From contig JAEZEH010000148.1 in NCBI GenBank assembly GCA_023417785.1, positions 1 through 19,172 of the forward strand: a stretch of DNA of 19,172 bases, written 5' to 3'. Positions 1 to 8,165 of the stretch are shown piece by piece (position 1 is the stretch's first letter; each line of letters opens with the position of its first letter). Position numbers and translations under genes: made by a program. The notes under the pieces were generated by a model. It made no database searches. It was not told where the DNA came from and worked only from the letters and a program-made list of their open reading frames with translations. Source of the stretch: Bacteroidota bacterium. Its GTDB lineage: Bacteria; Bacteroidota; Bacteroidia; Cytophagales; Cyclobacteriaceae.

Positions 1-444
1 CGTCGGTATGCGAATCTGGTTTACAGGAAAGGTCTTCCGTATCTTGACAGTCTTGGTAACGAGAGCTACAAATGGATCGCCCCTCTTCCGCTTACGGTGG
101 ACTTTGAGTTGCCTTCTTATAAGGCGATGGTAAGTGGTATGGGGGAGCATGGAAGCGGTTCAGCCCAGAATCTGGTCGGCTCACAGGCTCTGAAGGACGC
201 GACGATGGCTCACTTTATCGCAGTCAACCTGAATCGTGATGGCGTGTTTTATCACATCAATGGCAGCTATCACTCCCAGGATTATGAAGGAATCATTCCA
301 TACCTGAAAAAAACGAACCCGGGACTAAACATCATCACCATCCATGTGGTGGAGCAATCATCAATTGAGAGACTCGACGATAAGCATCTCAAAAAAGCGG
401 ACTACATCTTCTGTATTGTTGATGATATCATAAAAAGTTATTGA
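1..444 (+). CDS. ChaN/TIKI-superfamily haem-binding protein, 3' end only
   Basis: The frame is open from base 1 to a TGA at 442-444, so this is the C-terminal ~147 residues of a gene that begins outside the window. The GTG at 97 is internal: the residues before it (RRYANLVYRKG, then YKWIAPLPL) fit the same family. Family-typical segments visible here are ELPSYKAMV, LKDATMAHFI, FYHINGSYHSQDYEGI and PYLKK. These match the second half of ChaN-like (Cofac_haem_bdg, DUF399) proteins, usually exported lipoproteins thought to bind haem and related to TIKI/EreA-type hydrolases. The N-terminal signal and the metal- or haem-contacting residues near the start are not in the window, so neither can be checked. 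No downstream operon partner is intact; the next 700 bases are decayed sequence. The family call is fairly firm. Substrate and exact role are inferred from the family only. Confidence 0.85.
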   Translation, partial: RRYANLVYRKGLPYLDSLGNESYKWIAPLPLTVDFELPSYKAMVSGMGEHGSGSAQNLVGSQALKDATMAHFIAVNLNRDGVFYHINGSYHSQDYEGIIPYLKKTNPGLNIITIHVVEQSSIERLDDKHLKKADYIFCIVDDIIKSY

Positions 445-649
445 GCGTAACCAATACTGATATTACTTGGAAAGGGGAAGTTTTACGTGGATGGTATGGC
501 GGAACCTTCAGATTGAATCAGAAAGAAAGTTGGAGAGTTTGTCCGCGATCGTAAGAGGAGCGGTAGCATTCGATTCTGGTCTGAGATGATTCTAATTATG
601 AAGACAATCCGGTTATGTATAATAGTATCCTTTCGGGATATAGAGCGTT
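445..649. other. Gene-free stretch with short open-frame fragments
   Basis: No intact gene is visible. One plus-strand frame starting at 441 reads a protein-like stretch (ITWKGEVLRGWYGGTFRLNQ), hits stops near 552, 564 and 582, then reads SNYEDNPVMYNSILSGYRAF before another stop near 651. This alternation of protein-like text and stops in one frame would fit a decayed gene. I do not recognise a family, and short stretches like this can arise by chance. Confidence 0.25.
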
Positions 650-1117
650 TTAGATGACTACCTGATCAAGAACTTTTTGACTTCTTATAGTGAAACTTTG
701 AGCAAGCCCTTCGATGAGTTTGCCTCGTTGTTCGAAGGTGAATAACTTCAGTTGATTCCATAGTTCTCTCACACTGGAGATATCCCGATGTGCCAGTTCA
801 ATCTGAAAAGTGGATATGCATCCCGATGCAGCTTCGTTTTCCACGAAAGCCTCAACCGCGTTGTGTTGGATACGATGTCTTGAGAGTTCAAAAATAAATT
901 AAAAGGCTTTAAGCCCAAAGTAAGCGCGGGTGCAATCCGAATGCATTCTTCCGTTGCCATAGAGGAATGGACGAATTTCACCAACGAGGAACATCATGTA
1001 GACCGCTTTTGCAAAGGCAAACAGTGCATTCAATCTAATAGATTGATGATCTTTTTTGAAATGATCCTGTTCATGAAGTGATGTCACAGTCCTCGGGATT
1101 ACCCGAAACGAATACAC
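650..1117 (-). pseudogene. Broken Fic-domain-like gene
   Basis: Two minus-strand open stretches lie in the same frame, separated by one in-frame TAA at 899-901. The upstream part contains MMFLVGEIRPFLYGNGR, which resembles the Fic core HPFx(D/E)GNGR preceded by the usual hydrophobic helix. Fic proteins transfer AMP or similar groups from nucleotides to target proteins, and the motif histidine is catalytic. Here it reads Arg and the acidic residue reads Tyr, so the copy would be inactive even without the stop. The downstream part (for example ELWNQLKLFTFEQRG and IEGLAQSFTIRSQ) looks like real protein sequence but matches no Fic segment I know; it may be a C-terminal extension or a separate gene. 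Another in-frame stop lies just upstream of 1117, so no full N-terminus exists. It ends about 40 bases from the stop of the next gene. The Fic call rests on one motif plus its helix. Confidence 0.5.
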
Positions 1118-1158
1118 ATCTCAAGATTTTGAAGCCGTCGCTAAGAACCAAATTTGAG

Positions 1159-4100
1159 CTAATGCGTAATAATAATTTTCTTGCCAGTGGCTTTTCCGTT
1201 GTATCTAATCAGATACATCCCGCCATTCAAATTTTGTGAATGGAACAGTACCCTATTGCTGTCAATACGTTCTGGTGAAATTTTGATGATATTACCATGC
1301 ACGTCAATAAGCTGGAGATTGTTTTCGTTCAATGGCTTTCCATAATCAACGATGAACTGGCTCTGCGCAGGGTTAGGGTAGACATGAAAGGTAATGTCTT
1401 GCGTGGACTCTTCGCTAAGCACTAGTGAAATCACCAAAGTTTGTGAAATATCGTCCGCAGCATGATAACGGTCATCACCGATCTGGGAGGCGGTAATGGT
1501 TACTGTACCAGGTCCCTTGATTGTCGCAATGTTTCCGCTGATCATAACTACCTCGGGGTTTTCGCTTGTGAAGGATACCTCCAACCCAGATGTAGAAGTG
1601 GCAATCAGTGAAAAATTATTATATAATGTTGTCTTCTCCTCAAGTGGACCAAACGCAATCTCCTGGCTGGCTTTAGAAATGGTGATAGTCTGTTCGGAGC
1701 TTGCCGAATGATAATGAATTCCTCCTTCCTCCGTGGCGGTGAAAGTTACCATTCCAGGGCTGTGGATAGTAACAATATTGCCTTGAATACTTGCGATCGA
1801 AGGATCACTGGTTGTGTAGGTGAAGGTTGAAAGTCCAGATGAGGCGGTAGCGTTGAGCTCGAATGGTTCATCCCCAAACGTCTTTTCGGCAATGGCATCA
1901 AATTCTACAATTTGGTGTTGCAATGAAACAAAAAGAAGTGGCCCTTCTTCGGATGGTCTTGCACCATTTGGCCCCCTGAAATCAACTTTTTTGGTAAAGT
2001 TTTTCGTCGCTATATCAAATTCATACAGCACTCCTTTTCTGTAGCTGCCACCCTGAGCCATTGTTCCATACAGTTTCCCGTTCGGTGATTCTGCCAACCC
2101 AGTTTGGATATCAATACCATTCTGCGAGTCATTGGAGAAATCATGAAGTTTAGTCAATGTGTTATCAGACGGGTCGAATTCGAAGATAACTCCAGATTGG
2201 AAAGTTCCTCCGCGAGAGGTCGCGCCATAAAACTTGCCGTTCTTCGCCTTGATCAGACTTCCCACCGGATTCTCGCCAGCGCCAAGGCCAAAATTCTTCA
2301 AAGTGGCGAGAACACCAGTCAAAATGTTATACTCGAAAAGGGTTCCCTTGCCTTGGGTTCCTCCCTCAGACGTGAGACCGTAGAGCTTATCACCGTCGTG
2401 CAGTAATGTTCCGGTTGGTGGTCCGCCATTACCTATTCCAGTGAAAATTACTTTCTTTGTCAGTAAGTTCGTACTGGGATCATATTCGAATAACGAGCCT
2501 TTGTTGTCTGTTGCATACGCTATGCTCGTGCCATAAAGTTTTCCATTGGACGCCTGAACCATTGCTCCCCGGGGGCTGCCCATATCACTTTCGAAATCTT
2601 TTTTCTTCACATACGAATTGGTTGAAGGTGTGTATTCGAAAATGACGCCGGAATGGCTTTTGCCCCCAAACCAGGTGAGGCCATACAGTTTTCCATTGTT
2701 TGCAAGAACCATCGTTCCGCCTGGGTGGGAGCCGTGCTCAGAATTAAATTCATATTTCTTAGTCATCACATTGCGCGTGATGTCATATTCAAAAAGAGTT
2801 CCCGACCTTAGCTCTCCACCTTGATAAGCCATCCCATATATCCTTCCATTCGCACCTTGGACTAATCCTCCTATGGGAAATGAACCTTGGTCGTCGGATG
2901 AAAAACTTATTTTGCTTTCAATGGAGCCTGACGCGGGATCAAAACAGAATAGGTTTCCATTGTGGTAAAGACCTCCCTTTGTCGTACCGTACAGTTTACC
3001 ATCGGTAGCCTCCGTTAGCGTACATCTTGGGAATGAACCATAGCCGTTGGTAAATCCACTGAACGATACAAGCATGTTGAAATTTGATAAGGTAATATCG
3101 TATTCAAACAATCCTCCATAACCAGTCCCACCTTGTTCAACCGTCCCGTAGATTTTTCCGTTCGACGCCTGGATTAAACTGCCATATGGGTGCGCTCCTT
3201 TTGCGCCATCATCAAAGTCGATTTTTTTGGTGAAACTTCCATTTACGGGATCGAATTCGAAAATTACACCATTCTCAGTTGCTCCACCCGAAATGGTCAT
3301 TCCGTAGAACTTCCCGTTGTTCGCACTTAATAATTCACCCGTCGGTGAGCTTCCCGAAGAGCCGGTAAAACTATACCGTCTTGCAATCACATTCGTCGAG
3401 GAGTCATATTCGTAGATAGCCCCATTAGAATGCGAGCCTCCCTCTGAAACAGTTCCATACATTTTTCCTGCAGATCCAAATGTTGGTGCGCCCAAAGGCC
3501 GCGAGCCAATAGTCGCATCGAAGTCAATTTTCTTTGTGTATAAATCGTTCCTAGGGTCGAATTTAAAGATGACTCCCCTGTTACTGGCCCCGCCTTCATA
3601 AGTCACTCCGAAGAAATGACCTTTTTCTGAATAAGTCATAGCCCCGGGCTTTGCACCGGACTGGCCGTCGAATTCGTATTTAACGGCATAGCTGGAATTC
3701 GAAATATCAAATTCGAAAATTACCCCTTTATCGAATTGTCCGCCCTCAAAGGTTAAACCATACAGGTTTCCATTAAAGCCATCCACCATATTTTGACTCG
3801 GGTAGCCACCTGATGTTCCATCAAAGTCATGAAGTCGACGGTACTGATTTGTAGTTGGGTCATATTCGTAGATCACGCCTTGCAAATATTTTCCACCACT
3901 TTGAGTTGTTCCGTAAAATTTTCCGTTCGCTGCCTGAACCAATTTTCCCTCAGCAGGTAAACGCCCCGGAGTCGTGCTGCGAAAGCTTTGTTTCACCTCC
4001 AGGCCGGACCCGTCTACGTTTGCCATATATAAGGCACCGATTCCATCATTTCCGCCTTCGGACGTCAGCCCGAATAGCATTTCCTGACCTGACGTGACAC

Positions 4101-4179
4101 GGCCGCTGCAAAGGATGAGGATTAAAAGGCTTATTTTTCGCAGATCTGGACGTTTCAAAATGTTTTCGGTACTCTTCAT
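1159..4179 (-). CDS. T9SS-sorted GloVer-repeat secreted protein
   Basis: This 1006-residue protein is predicted to be exported. A Sec signal peptide spans residues 1-31, ending near VTSGQ. From about 33 to 755 there are 14 tandem repeats of the form (L/F/I)YGxTxxGGxxxxGxxFEYD, spaced about 50 residues apart. This is the GloVer (Gloeo/Verruco) repeat, which probably folds as a beta-propeller-like or solenoid domain. Two bacterial Ig-like domains follow (about 760-920), sharing the pattern IxGNIxTIxxPGxVTxTA. The last ~80 residues are a T9SS type A sorting domain with YPNP near 934 and GGMYLIRYNGK near the end, so it should cross the outer membrane through the Por machinery. No catalytic motif is visible; adhesion or ligand binding is only a guess. 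The ATG at 4179 places the signal peptide correctly, with a TAnnTTTG motif 31 bases upstream. Repeat 11 is degenerate (LYGTSIAYATDNKG). Confidence 0.94.
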   Translation of the reverse strand: MKSTENILKRPDLRKISLLILILCSGRVTSGQEMLFGLTSEGGNDGIGALYMANVDGSGLEVKQSFRSTTPGRLPAEGKLVQAANGKFYGTTQSGGKYLQGVIYEYDPTTNQYRRLHDFDGTSGGYPSQNMVDGFNGNLYGLTFEGGQFDKGVIFEFDISNSSYAVKYEFDGQSGAKPGAMTYSEKGHFFGVTYEGGASNRGVIFKFDPRNDLYTKKIDFDATIGSRPLGAPTFGSAGKMYGTVSEGGSHSNGAIYEYDSSTNVIARRYSFTGSSGSSPTGELLSANNGKFYGMTISGGATENGVIFEFDPVNGSFTKKIDFDDGAKGAHPYGSLIQASNGKIYGTVEQGGTGYGGLFEYDITLSNFNMLVSFSGFTNGYGSFPRCTLTEATDGKLYGTTKGGLYHNGNLFCFDPASGSIESKISFSSDDQGSFPIGGLVQGANGRIYGMAYQGGELRSGTLFEYDITRNVMTKKYEFNSEHGSHPGGTMVLANNGKLYGLTWFGGKSHSGVIFEYTPSTNSYVKKKDFESDMGSPRGAMVQASNGKLYGTSIAYATDNKGSLFEYDPSTNLLTKKVIFTGIGNGGPPTGTLLHDGDKLYGLTSEGGTQGKGTLFEYNILTGVLATLKNFGLGAGENPVGSLIKAKNGKFYGATSRGGTFQSGVIFEFDPSDNTLTKLHDFSNDSQNGIDIQTGLAESPNGKLYGTMAQGGSYRKGVLYEFDIATKNFTKKVDFRGPNGARPSEEGPLLFVSLQHQIVEFDAIAEKTFGDEPFELNATASSGLSTFTYTTSDPSIASIQGNIVTIHSPGMVTFTATEEGGIHYHSASSEQTITISKASQEIAFGPLEEKTTLYNNFSLIATSTSGLEVSFTSENPEVVMISGNIATIKGPGTVTITASQIGDDRYHAADDISQTLVISLVLSEESTQDITFHVYPNPAQSQFIVDYGKPLNENNLQLIDVHGNIIKISPERIDSNRVLFHSQNLNGGMYLIRYNGKATGKKIIITH

Positions 4180-4209
4180 AAAAATGACAATGTTATCTTA
4201 AATCCGATC

Positions 4210-4217
4210 CAAAGGTA
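4210..4217 (-). promoter_or_regulatory. Candidate -7 element of the GloVer-repeat gene
   Basis: On the minus strand this reads TACCTTTG, a match to the Bacteroidota -7 consensus TAnnTTTG. It would give a leader of roughly 25 bases before the ATG at 4179. I see no clear -33 TTTG/TTG at the usual spacing, so it is only a candidate. Confidence 0.4.
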
Positions 4218-4580
4218 ATTATAGCTGTTTGCTTTTAGATGGTTTTTTAACAGATTTTTGTCAGTGGTGGAATTGCTGAAGCGTCAGTGTCCCCAATGGT
4301 CCCACGAGGGCAAGAAATCGAGTGGGGTTCGCAGGAGAACGTAGTTTTTCTCTCTTGCGCGCAAGGGTTCGCGTCAGCTGATATTGGGCTGTGGTTTTAA
4401 GGTCTAAAACCTTAAGTCCCCCTTTCGTTGTATCACATCATATGAGACGGTATCCAGGAAGATTCAGGAGGCCTCCCCATTTCCCAAGAACGGGCACAGC
4501 ATCATTCTCTATATTCCACATAGTCCAACTGATTTCGTAGTCAACGTTGTCTTACCAAGCCTAAAATCCGGCACGACTTC
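4218..4580. other. Gene-free stretch with several dyads
   Basis: No intact gene is visible. The stretch contains a perfect palindrome, CTTGCGCGCAAG, at 4354-4365, and the overlapping dyads at 4393-4415. A plus-strand frame without an ATG is open from 4408 to 4791. Its later part enters the AbiEii relic; its earlier part (4408-4580) matches no family I can name with confidence. A short minus-strand stretch reads TMWNIENDAVPVLGKWGGLL around 4450-4515 and is equally unassigned. Confidence 0.35.
4393..4415. repeat. Two overlapping, mutually exclusive hairpins
   Basis: GGTTTTA (4393-4399) can pair with TAAAACC (4405-4411) around a 5-base loop. TTAAGGT (4397-4403) can pair with ACCTTAA (4409-4415) around another 5-base loop. 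The two 7-bp stems share bases and cannot form together. No T-run follows, so it is not a standard terminator. Confidence 0.35.
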
Positions 4581-5150
4581 ATGGCTATGTCTAAAGATCC
4601 GGAATTCAAAATTTGAAGGCTCGATCAAGCCGAACAGCCCCGTTGCAAACGCCGTATTGCGGACGAATGTGCGAGTTTATACAAGAGATAGCACTGCCGG
4701 ACTGTATCGCGGTGGCTTCTTCGAGAAGGCTGATTTTATGGCGGCACCGCTTCGAATATTTCATGGACTCGATCGGTTTCATAAAATCTGAATTTTTCTC
4801 TTCGAACGCCAGATCCTGACTTATCGTTGGAAAAATATCTCGTTGCCATTCAGACGAAGTTTCAAGCATTCGGAATGCGGGTGTCCATTAAAGAAAAAAA
4901 AGAAAGCGAAGGTTACACATGTTGAATCCGCCTTTTTGAAATAACGATCTGGAGAGGACTTGTATTAGACGGAATCCTTCCGCAGAGCGGTCTCGGACTG
5001 CTTGCTAACATCAAGATTTAGATTGAAGTTAATACAATGCCTCCTGTCGGATTTGAAACAGAAGAGAAGGTGTTAAATGACCATTTTTATTTTATTTGAA
5101 ATGCTTTAGAATGGCTAATCTGTCGCTGGGAGAAAAATGATCGAGAAAAA
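4581..5150 (+). pseudogene. Decayed AbiEii/AbiGii-type nucleotidyltransferase toxin
   Basis: Joining frames gives clear pieces of the AbiEii family, the nucleotidyltransferase toxins of type IV toxin-antitoxin (abortive infection) systems. In order: MSKDPEFKI from 4587, CEFIQEIAL near 4670-4700, then after a shift GGFFEKADF and LRIFHGLDRF (4711-4780). After another shift come NLNFSLRTPDPDLSLEKYL and VAIQTKFQAFGMRVS (4785-4890), then PPVGFETEEK near 5040-5070, and KCFRMANL after a last shift near 5105. Intact relatives read roughly FFEKAAFYGGTALRI, RFSEDLDFSL and PPxGFETE at these points. Here the GGTAL region reads MAAPL, and the metal-binding Asp-Leu-Asp reads Asn-Leu-Asn. Stops lie at 4923 and shortly before the PPVGFETE segment. 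About 190 residues' worth remain of a family usually near 270-300. No antitoxin is recognisable upstream. The family call is good because several separate motifs occur in the right order; it certainly cannot make the full toxin. Confidence 0.77.
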
Positions 5151-5197
5151 TGCTACTTAATGAAGAGAATTTGCATCTACTGCTGTTGATCGACATA

Positions 5198-8071
5198 TCA
5201 CTCAAGGACCAAAACTTTCTTTATGGCAATTGTCTTTTTTCTGTTGTACAGGTAAAGCAGATAGATTCCCGGTTGAAGTGGCGGGACGTGGATAAATGAA
5301 TCACGAAAACGGGTTGCAGGCAACACAGCGCTTCCCGATGGAGTAGTGATGGCGTAATGATCTGCAGTAACGTCACTGATCTGAATGGTCTGGCCGGACC
5401 TCAAAGGATTTGGATAAATATTGATCTTTTCATTGCGATAATCTTCGGCCGACAGGATAACGTAATTGATGGAACGTGCGACGGTATCGGATCCACAATA
5501 AGAAGATGCAACAAGGCTGACATCATACGTTTTGCTCCTGTCCAGGTATTGATGTCGTATGTCGATCTCGGCTGAAGTTGTTCCGTCTCCCAGATTCCAC
5601 CGGAATGATGTTCCTCCCGACGACTCATTGATGAACAGTATATCCTCGGTATCATTATCGTAATCAACGCTGAATTCTGCCACGGGTCGTGATAGTCTGG
5701 TGAAGCTAACGATATCAGAAAGGGCCGGACATCCCTCCTCGGAGAATACTGTCACGTTCAGCGTTTCTTCGTCATCCAGCACAATTTCCTGTGTTGTCTT
5801 TCCATTCGACCATTTATAGGATGGATAGGATTGCGTATTCACGGTATAAGTCGAATCACAAATTATGTTTTCGTTAGTCGCGGCCCTATCGTTAATGAAC
5901 AACACGGGCTTTGGGGGTTGCTGCAAAACGTTTAGCGGAGCGTATGCCAAGTCGTAGCTCGAAAGATTACAGGTTCCGCTGGCGAGTTCCACAATCACGT
6001 TGCCCCAGACCGCCACATAGGCCTTTAGTTCCTTTTCCCGCGACACCTCAGTGCCATTAATCTTCCATAAATAAGACTGGGACTGTTCGGATCTGTTGAT
6101 TGCCGTGATCGTATCGCCCTGGCAAATCGTGTTGATTGACAACTCAAAGTCTGACATGGGTTCGAGCGTGCTTGTCTTTGCAACGCTCTGCCTGTCGCCG
6201 GTCAGGAATATGACATCATCAAAAATAAAAATATCCTCGAGCTCTTCTATGATGATACTCTTCTCACGCTGCCAGCTCACTCCACCGTCTGTTGTTTTCA
6301 TCAGCAGTCCATTTCCGCCTATCAGGTAGCCTTCGGTCGGGCTGATAAATTTCATCCCGGTAGGATCCTCCGGAAGATCCGGCCCCTTAACCCAGGTACT
6401 TCCTCCATCCGTCGTTCTCACCAGATGACGCTTTGTGACCCACTCGTTATTTTCAAAAAAAGATTCTCGGCCAGCCAGGATGCCGTTATTGACATCGAAG
6501 AAGTGCAGCGCGGACCAATCCAACGCGAACCCTGTTGAGTACCGGGTCCAGGTCAGTCCGCCATCAAGAGTCTTCATGACCTTGTCGTCACTAAAACAGG
6601 CAAATGCGGCGGTCTCGTTGAGGATAAAAAGTTTTAATGCGCTTCCATATCCAATGTACGGATGGTCTATTTCCGTCCACGTGATCCCACCATCGATCGT
6701 CCTCCAGAATTCATCCGAAGATAAAGCAATGCCAACTTCTGGAGTAAAAAATCCCATTCTCCCGAAAGAAGTGCCCCAAGGCAGATTAACTTCTGTCCAG
6801 GTGTTTCCACCGTCAGTGGTTCTGTGCAGGCCGCTGCTAAAGACAAATCCAGTCTCATCGTCCAGAAAATGAATGAGGCCAGTGTTGGAGTAGCCAGGGA
6901 AATTGGGAAGCCGATTCCAGTGGCATCCCCCATCCGTGGTTTTCCAAAGCTGCGAAGAATAGTTTGATTGGTTCAAAGGGGCATAGCCCACCTGCGGTGA
7001 TGTAAATGTGATCAGGTTCCGGAAAATAACGTACGTAGTAAGTTCGTTCATCGCCCACCTCTCCATATCATCATTCAGGTTTATAAAATTGTAGTCTTCA
7101 TCCCGCGAAACGGAGATCCCATTTCCCTGATCGACGGCTACAATGAAGTTGCCCTCGTTTACCACTCCGGTTACAGCCATTCCGTTGGGAGTGATCTTTT
7201 TCTCTATCCATGTAACTCCCCGGTCTCCGGAAATAAAAACTGAAGAGTAAGTGCTGACGATGATCGTTGAATCGGAAGCGCTCATGCCATAGGTGGTCTT
7301 GTCAAAATCTCTTCTCAATTGCCAGCTTTGGCCGCCATTCGTCGTGTAATAAAGATTGCCATGAGAATCATAGGTCATAAATCCCACAAGGTCGGTTACA
7401 TAAACAATTTTTTGGATAGGCATGGATCCCAATCCAAAATCGTTGTGAATCGCCCAGCTTATTCCATCCGTTGATTGAACCGCAAAATTATTTCGTTCCG
7501 TACCATACGCCGTGAAAATGCCGTTATGGGAAGCCAGTCCTTTGAGTTCGTCGCCCTCGCCTTCGTAAACAACCTCCCAATTCGCGCCGAAGTCGACTGT
7601 TCGCACGATCACCCCCCAGTTTATTATCATTGTTCCACCACTGACAGGCTGCCACACTTCATATCCTCCTGCGGCCAGACCGATGCCGGACTCGACATCC
7701 ATGCGCATATCATAAAATTGTGCGTTTTGTCCCGGTTGAAAAAAAACGACTTCTTGTGTTCCGTTCAAAACGCCCTTTAGTATCTCTCCTTTTTTGCTAA
7801 GGCCAAAGGATAATTCAGATGAGAACTTGAAGACGTTGGATAGCTCGTGATCCATGGGAACAGATCTCCATAAAATTCCCTCATCATCACTGACCAACAA
7901 TTTGTCGTCGTAGGAAACGACCAAAGTTTTGGTTTCCGGTGTGATACTGATATGGTTTATTTGATTGCCATTCAGTTTGGGATTGATCCATTCCCATTTC
8001 ATTTCCTGTGCTTGGGTATTCCATCCCATAGTGGAAAGCAAAAGACTCCCGATAACCGTAAAGTAGCGCAT
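5198..8071 (-). CDS. T9SS-sorted Ycf48/BNR-propeller protein with PKD domain
   Basis: This 957-residue protein is predicted to be exported. A Sec signal peptide covers residues 1-21, ending at NTQAQ. Up to about residue 640 it carries repeated (T)TDGGxxW motifs, including TTNGGQSW, TTDGGCHW, TTDGGNTW, TIDGGITW, TLDGGLTW, TTDGGSTW and TTDGGVSW. These typify Ycf48/Hcf136-like and BNR (Asp-box) beta-propellers. Two Ig-like segments follow (about 645-795), each with cysteines. Next is a PKD domain at about 800-875 with the typical WNLGDGTTS, and then a T9SS type A sorting domain with IYPNPL and GIYLLYLYNRKK. In photosynthetic organisms Ycf48 helps assemble photosystem II, but in Bacteroidota such proteins are generic secreted propellers, so no enzyme role is claimed. 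The gene is divergent from the FG-GAP protein gene, with 94 bases between the two starts. The ATG at 8071 fits the signal peptide. Confidence 0.94.
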   Translation of the reverse strand: MRYFTVIGSLLLSTMGWNTQAQEMKWEWINPKLNGNQINHISITPETKTLVVSYDDKLLVSDDEGILWRSVPMDHELSNVFKFSSELSFGLSKKGEILKGVLNGTQEVVFFQPGQNAQFYDMRMDVESGIGLAAGGYEVWQPVSGGTMIINWGVIVRTVDFGANWEVVYEGEGDELKGLASHNGIFTAYGTERNNFAVQSTDGISWAIHNDFGLGSMPIQKIVYVTDLVGFMTYDSHGNLYYTTNGGQSWQLRRDFDKTTYGMSASDSTIIVSTYSSVFISGDRGVTWIEKKITPNGMAVTGVVNEGNFIVAVDQGNGISVSRDEDYNFINLNDDMERWAMNELTTYVIFRNLITFTSPQVGYAPLNQSNYSSQLWKTTDGGCHWNRLPNFPGYSNTGLIHFLDDETGFVFSSGLHRTTDGGNTWTEVNLPWGTSFGRMGFFTPEVGIALSSDEFWRTIDGGITWTEIDHPYIGYGSALKLFILNETAAFACFSDDKVMKTLDGGLTWTRYSTGFALDWSALHFFDVNNGILAGRESFFENNEWVTKRHLVRTTDGGSTWVKGPDLPEDPTGMKFISPTEGYLIGGNGLLMKTTDGGVSWQREKSIIIEELEDIFIFDDVIFLTGDRQSVAKTSTLEPMSDFELSINTICQGDTITAINRSEQSQSYLWKINGTEVSREKELKAYVAVWGNVIVELASGTCNLSSYDLAYAPLNVLQQPPKPVLFINDRAATNENIICDSTYTVNTQSYPSYKWSNGKTTQEIVLDDEETLNVTVFSEEGCPALSDIVSFTRLSRPVAEFSVDYDNDTEDILFINESSGGTSFRWNLGDGTTSAEIDIRHQYLDRSKTYDVSLVASSYCGSDTVARSINYVILSAEDYRNEKINIYPNPLRSGQTIQISDVTADHYAITTPSGSAVLPATRFRDSFIHVPPLQPGIYLLYLYNRKKTIAIKKVLVLE

Positions 8072-8144
8072 AACAGGTCAGGTATTTTGCGAAGGAGTGT
8101 AAGGTTTTTTGGAAAGCTAAATGTCTAAGGTAAAAACAAAAGTT

Positions 8145-8152
8145 TATATTTG
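8145..8152 (+). promoter_or_regulatory. Candidate -7 element of the FG-GAP protein gene
   Basis: TATATTTG matches the Bacteroidota TAnnTTTG element. It ends 13 bases before the ATG at 8166, so the leader would be only a few bases long. No convincing -33 box lies at the expected distance. The 94-base divergent interval must also hold the promoter of the opposite gene, for which I see no perfect match. Confidence 0.4.
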
Positions 8153-8165
8153 ACAATACATAAAG

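Noticed and set aside
1159..4179. The GloVer repeat array considered as a DNA-level tandem repeat or CRISPR-like array.
   Set aside because: The repetition is at protein level with about 150-base spacing and diverged codons; there are no identical short repeats or spacers.
4408..4791. A 128-codon plus-strand frame without a start, whose first part faintly resembles a TIR domain.
   Set aside because: The later half clearly belongs to the AbiEii relic, and the TIR resemblance of the first half rests on a few scattered residues. I do not claim a TIR gene.
4606..4869. An 87-residue minus-strand open frame.
   Set aside because: It lies antisense to the AbiEii relic, whose plus-strand reading has ordered family motifs. 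The minus-strand reading matches nothing.
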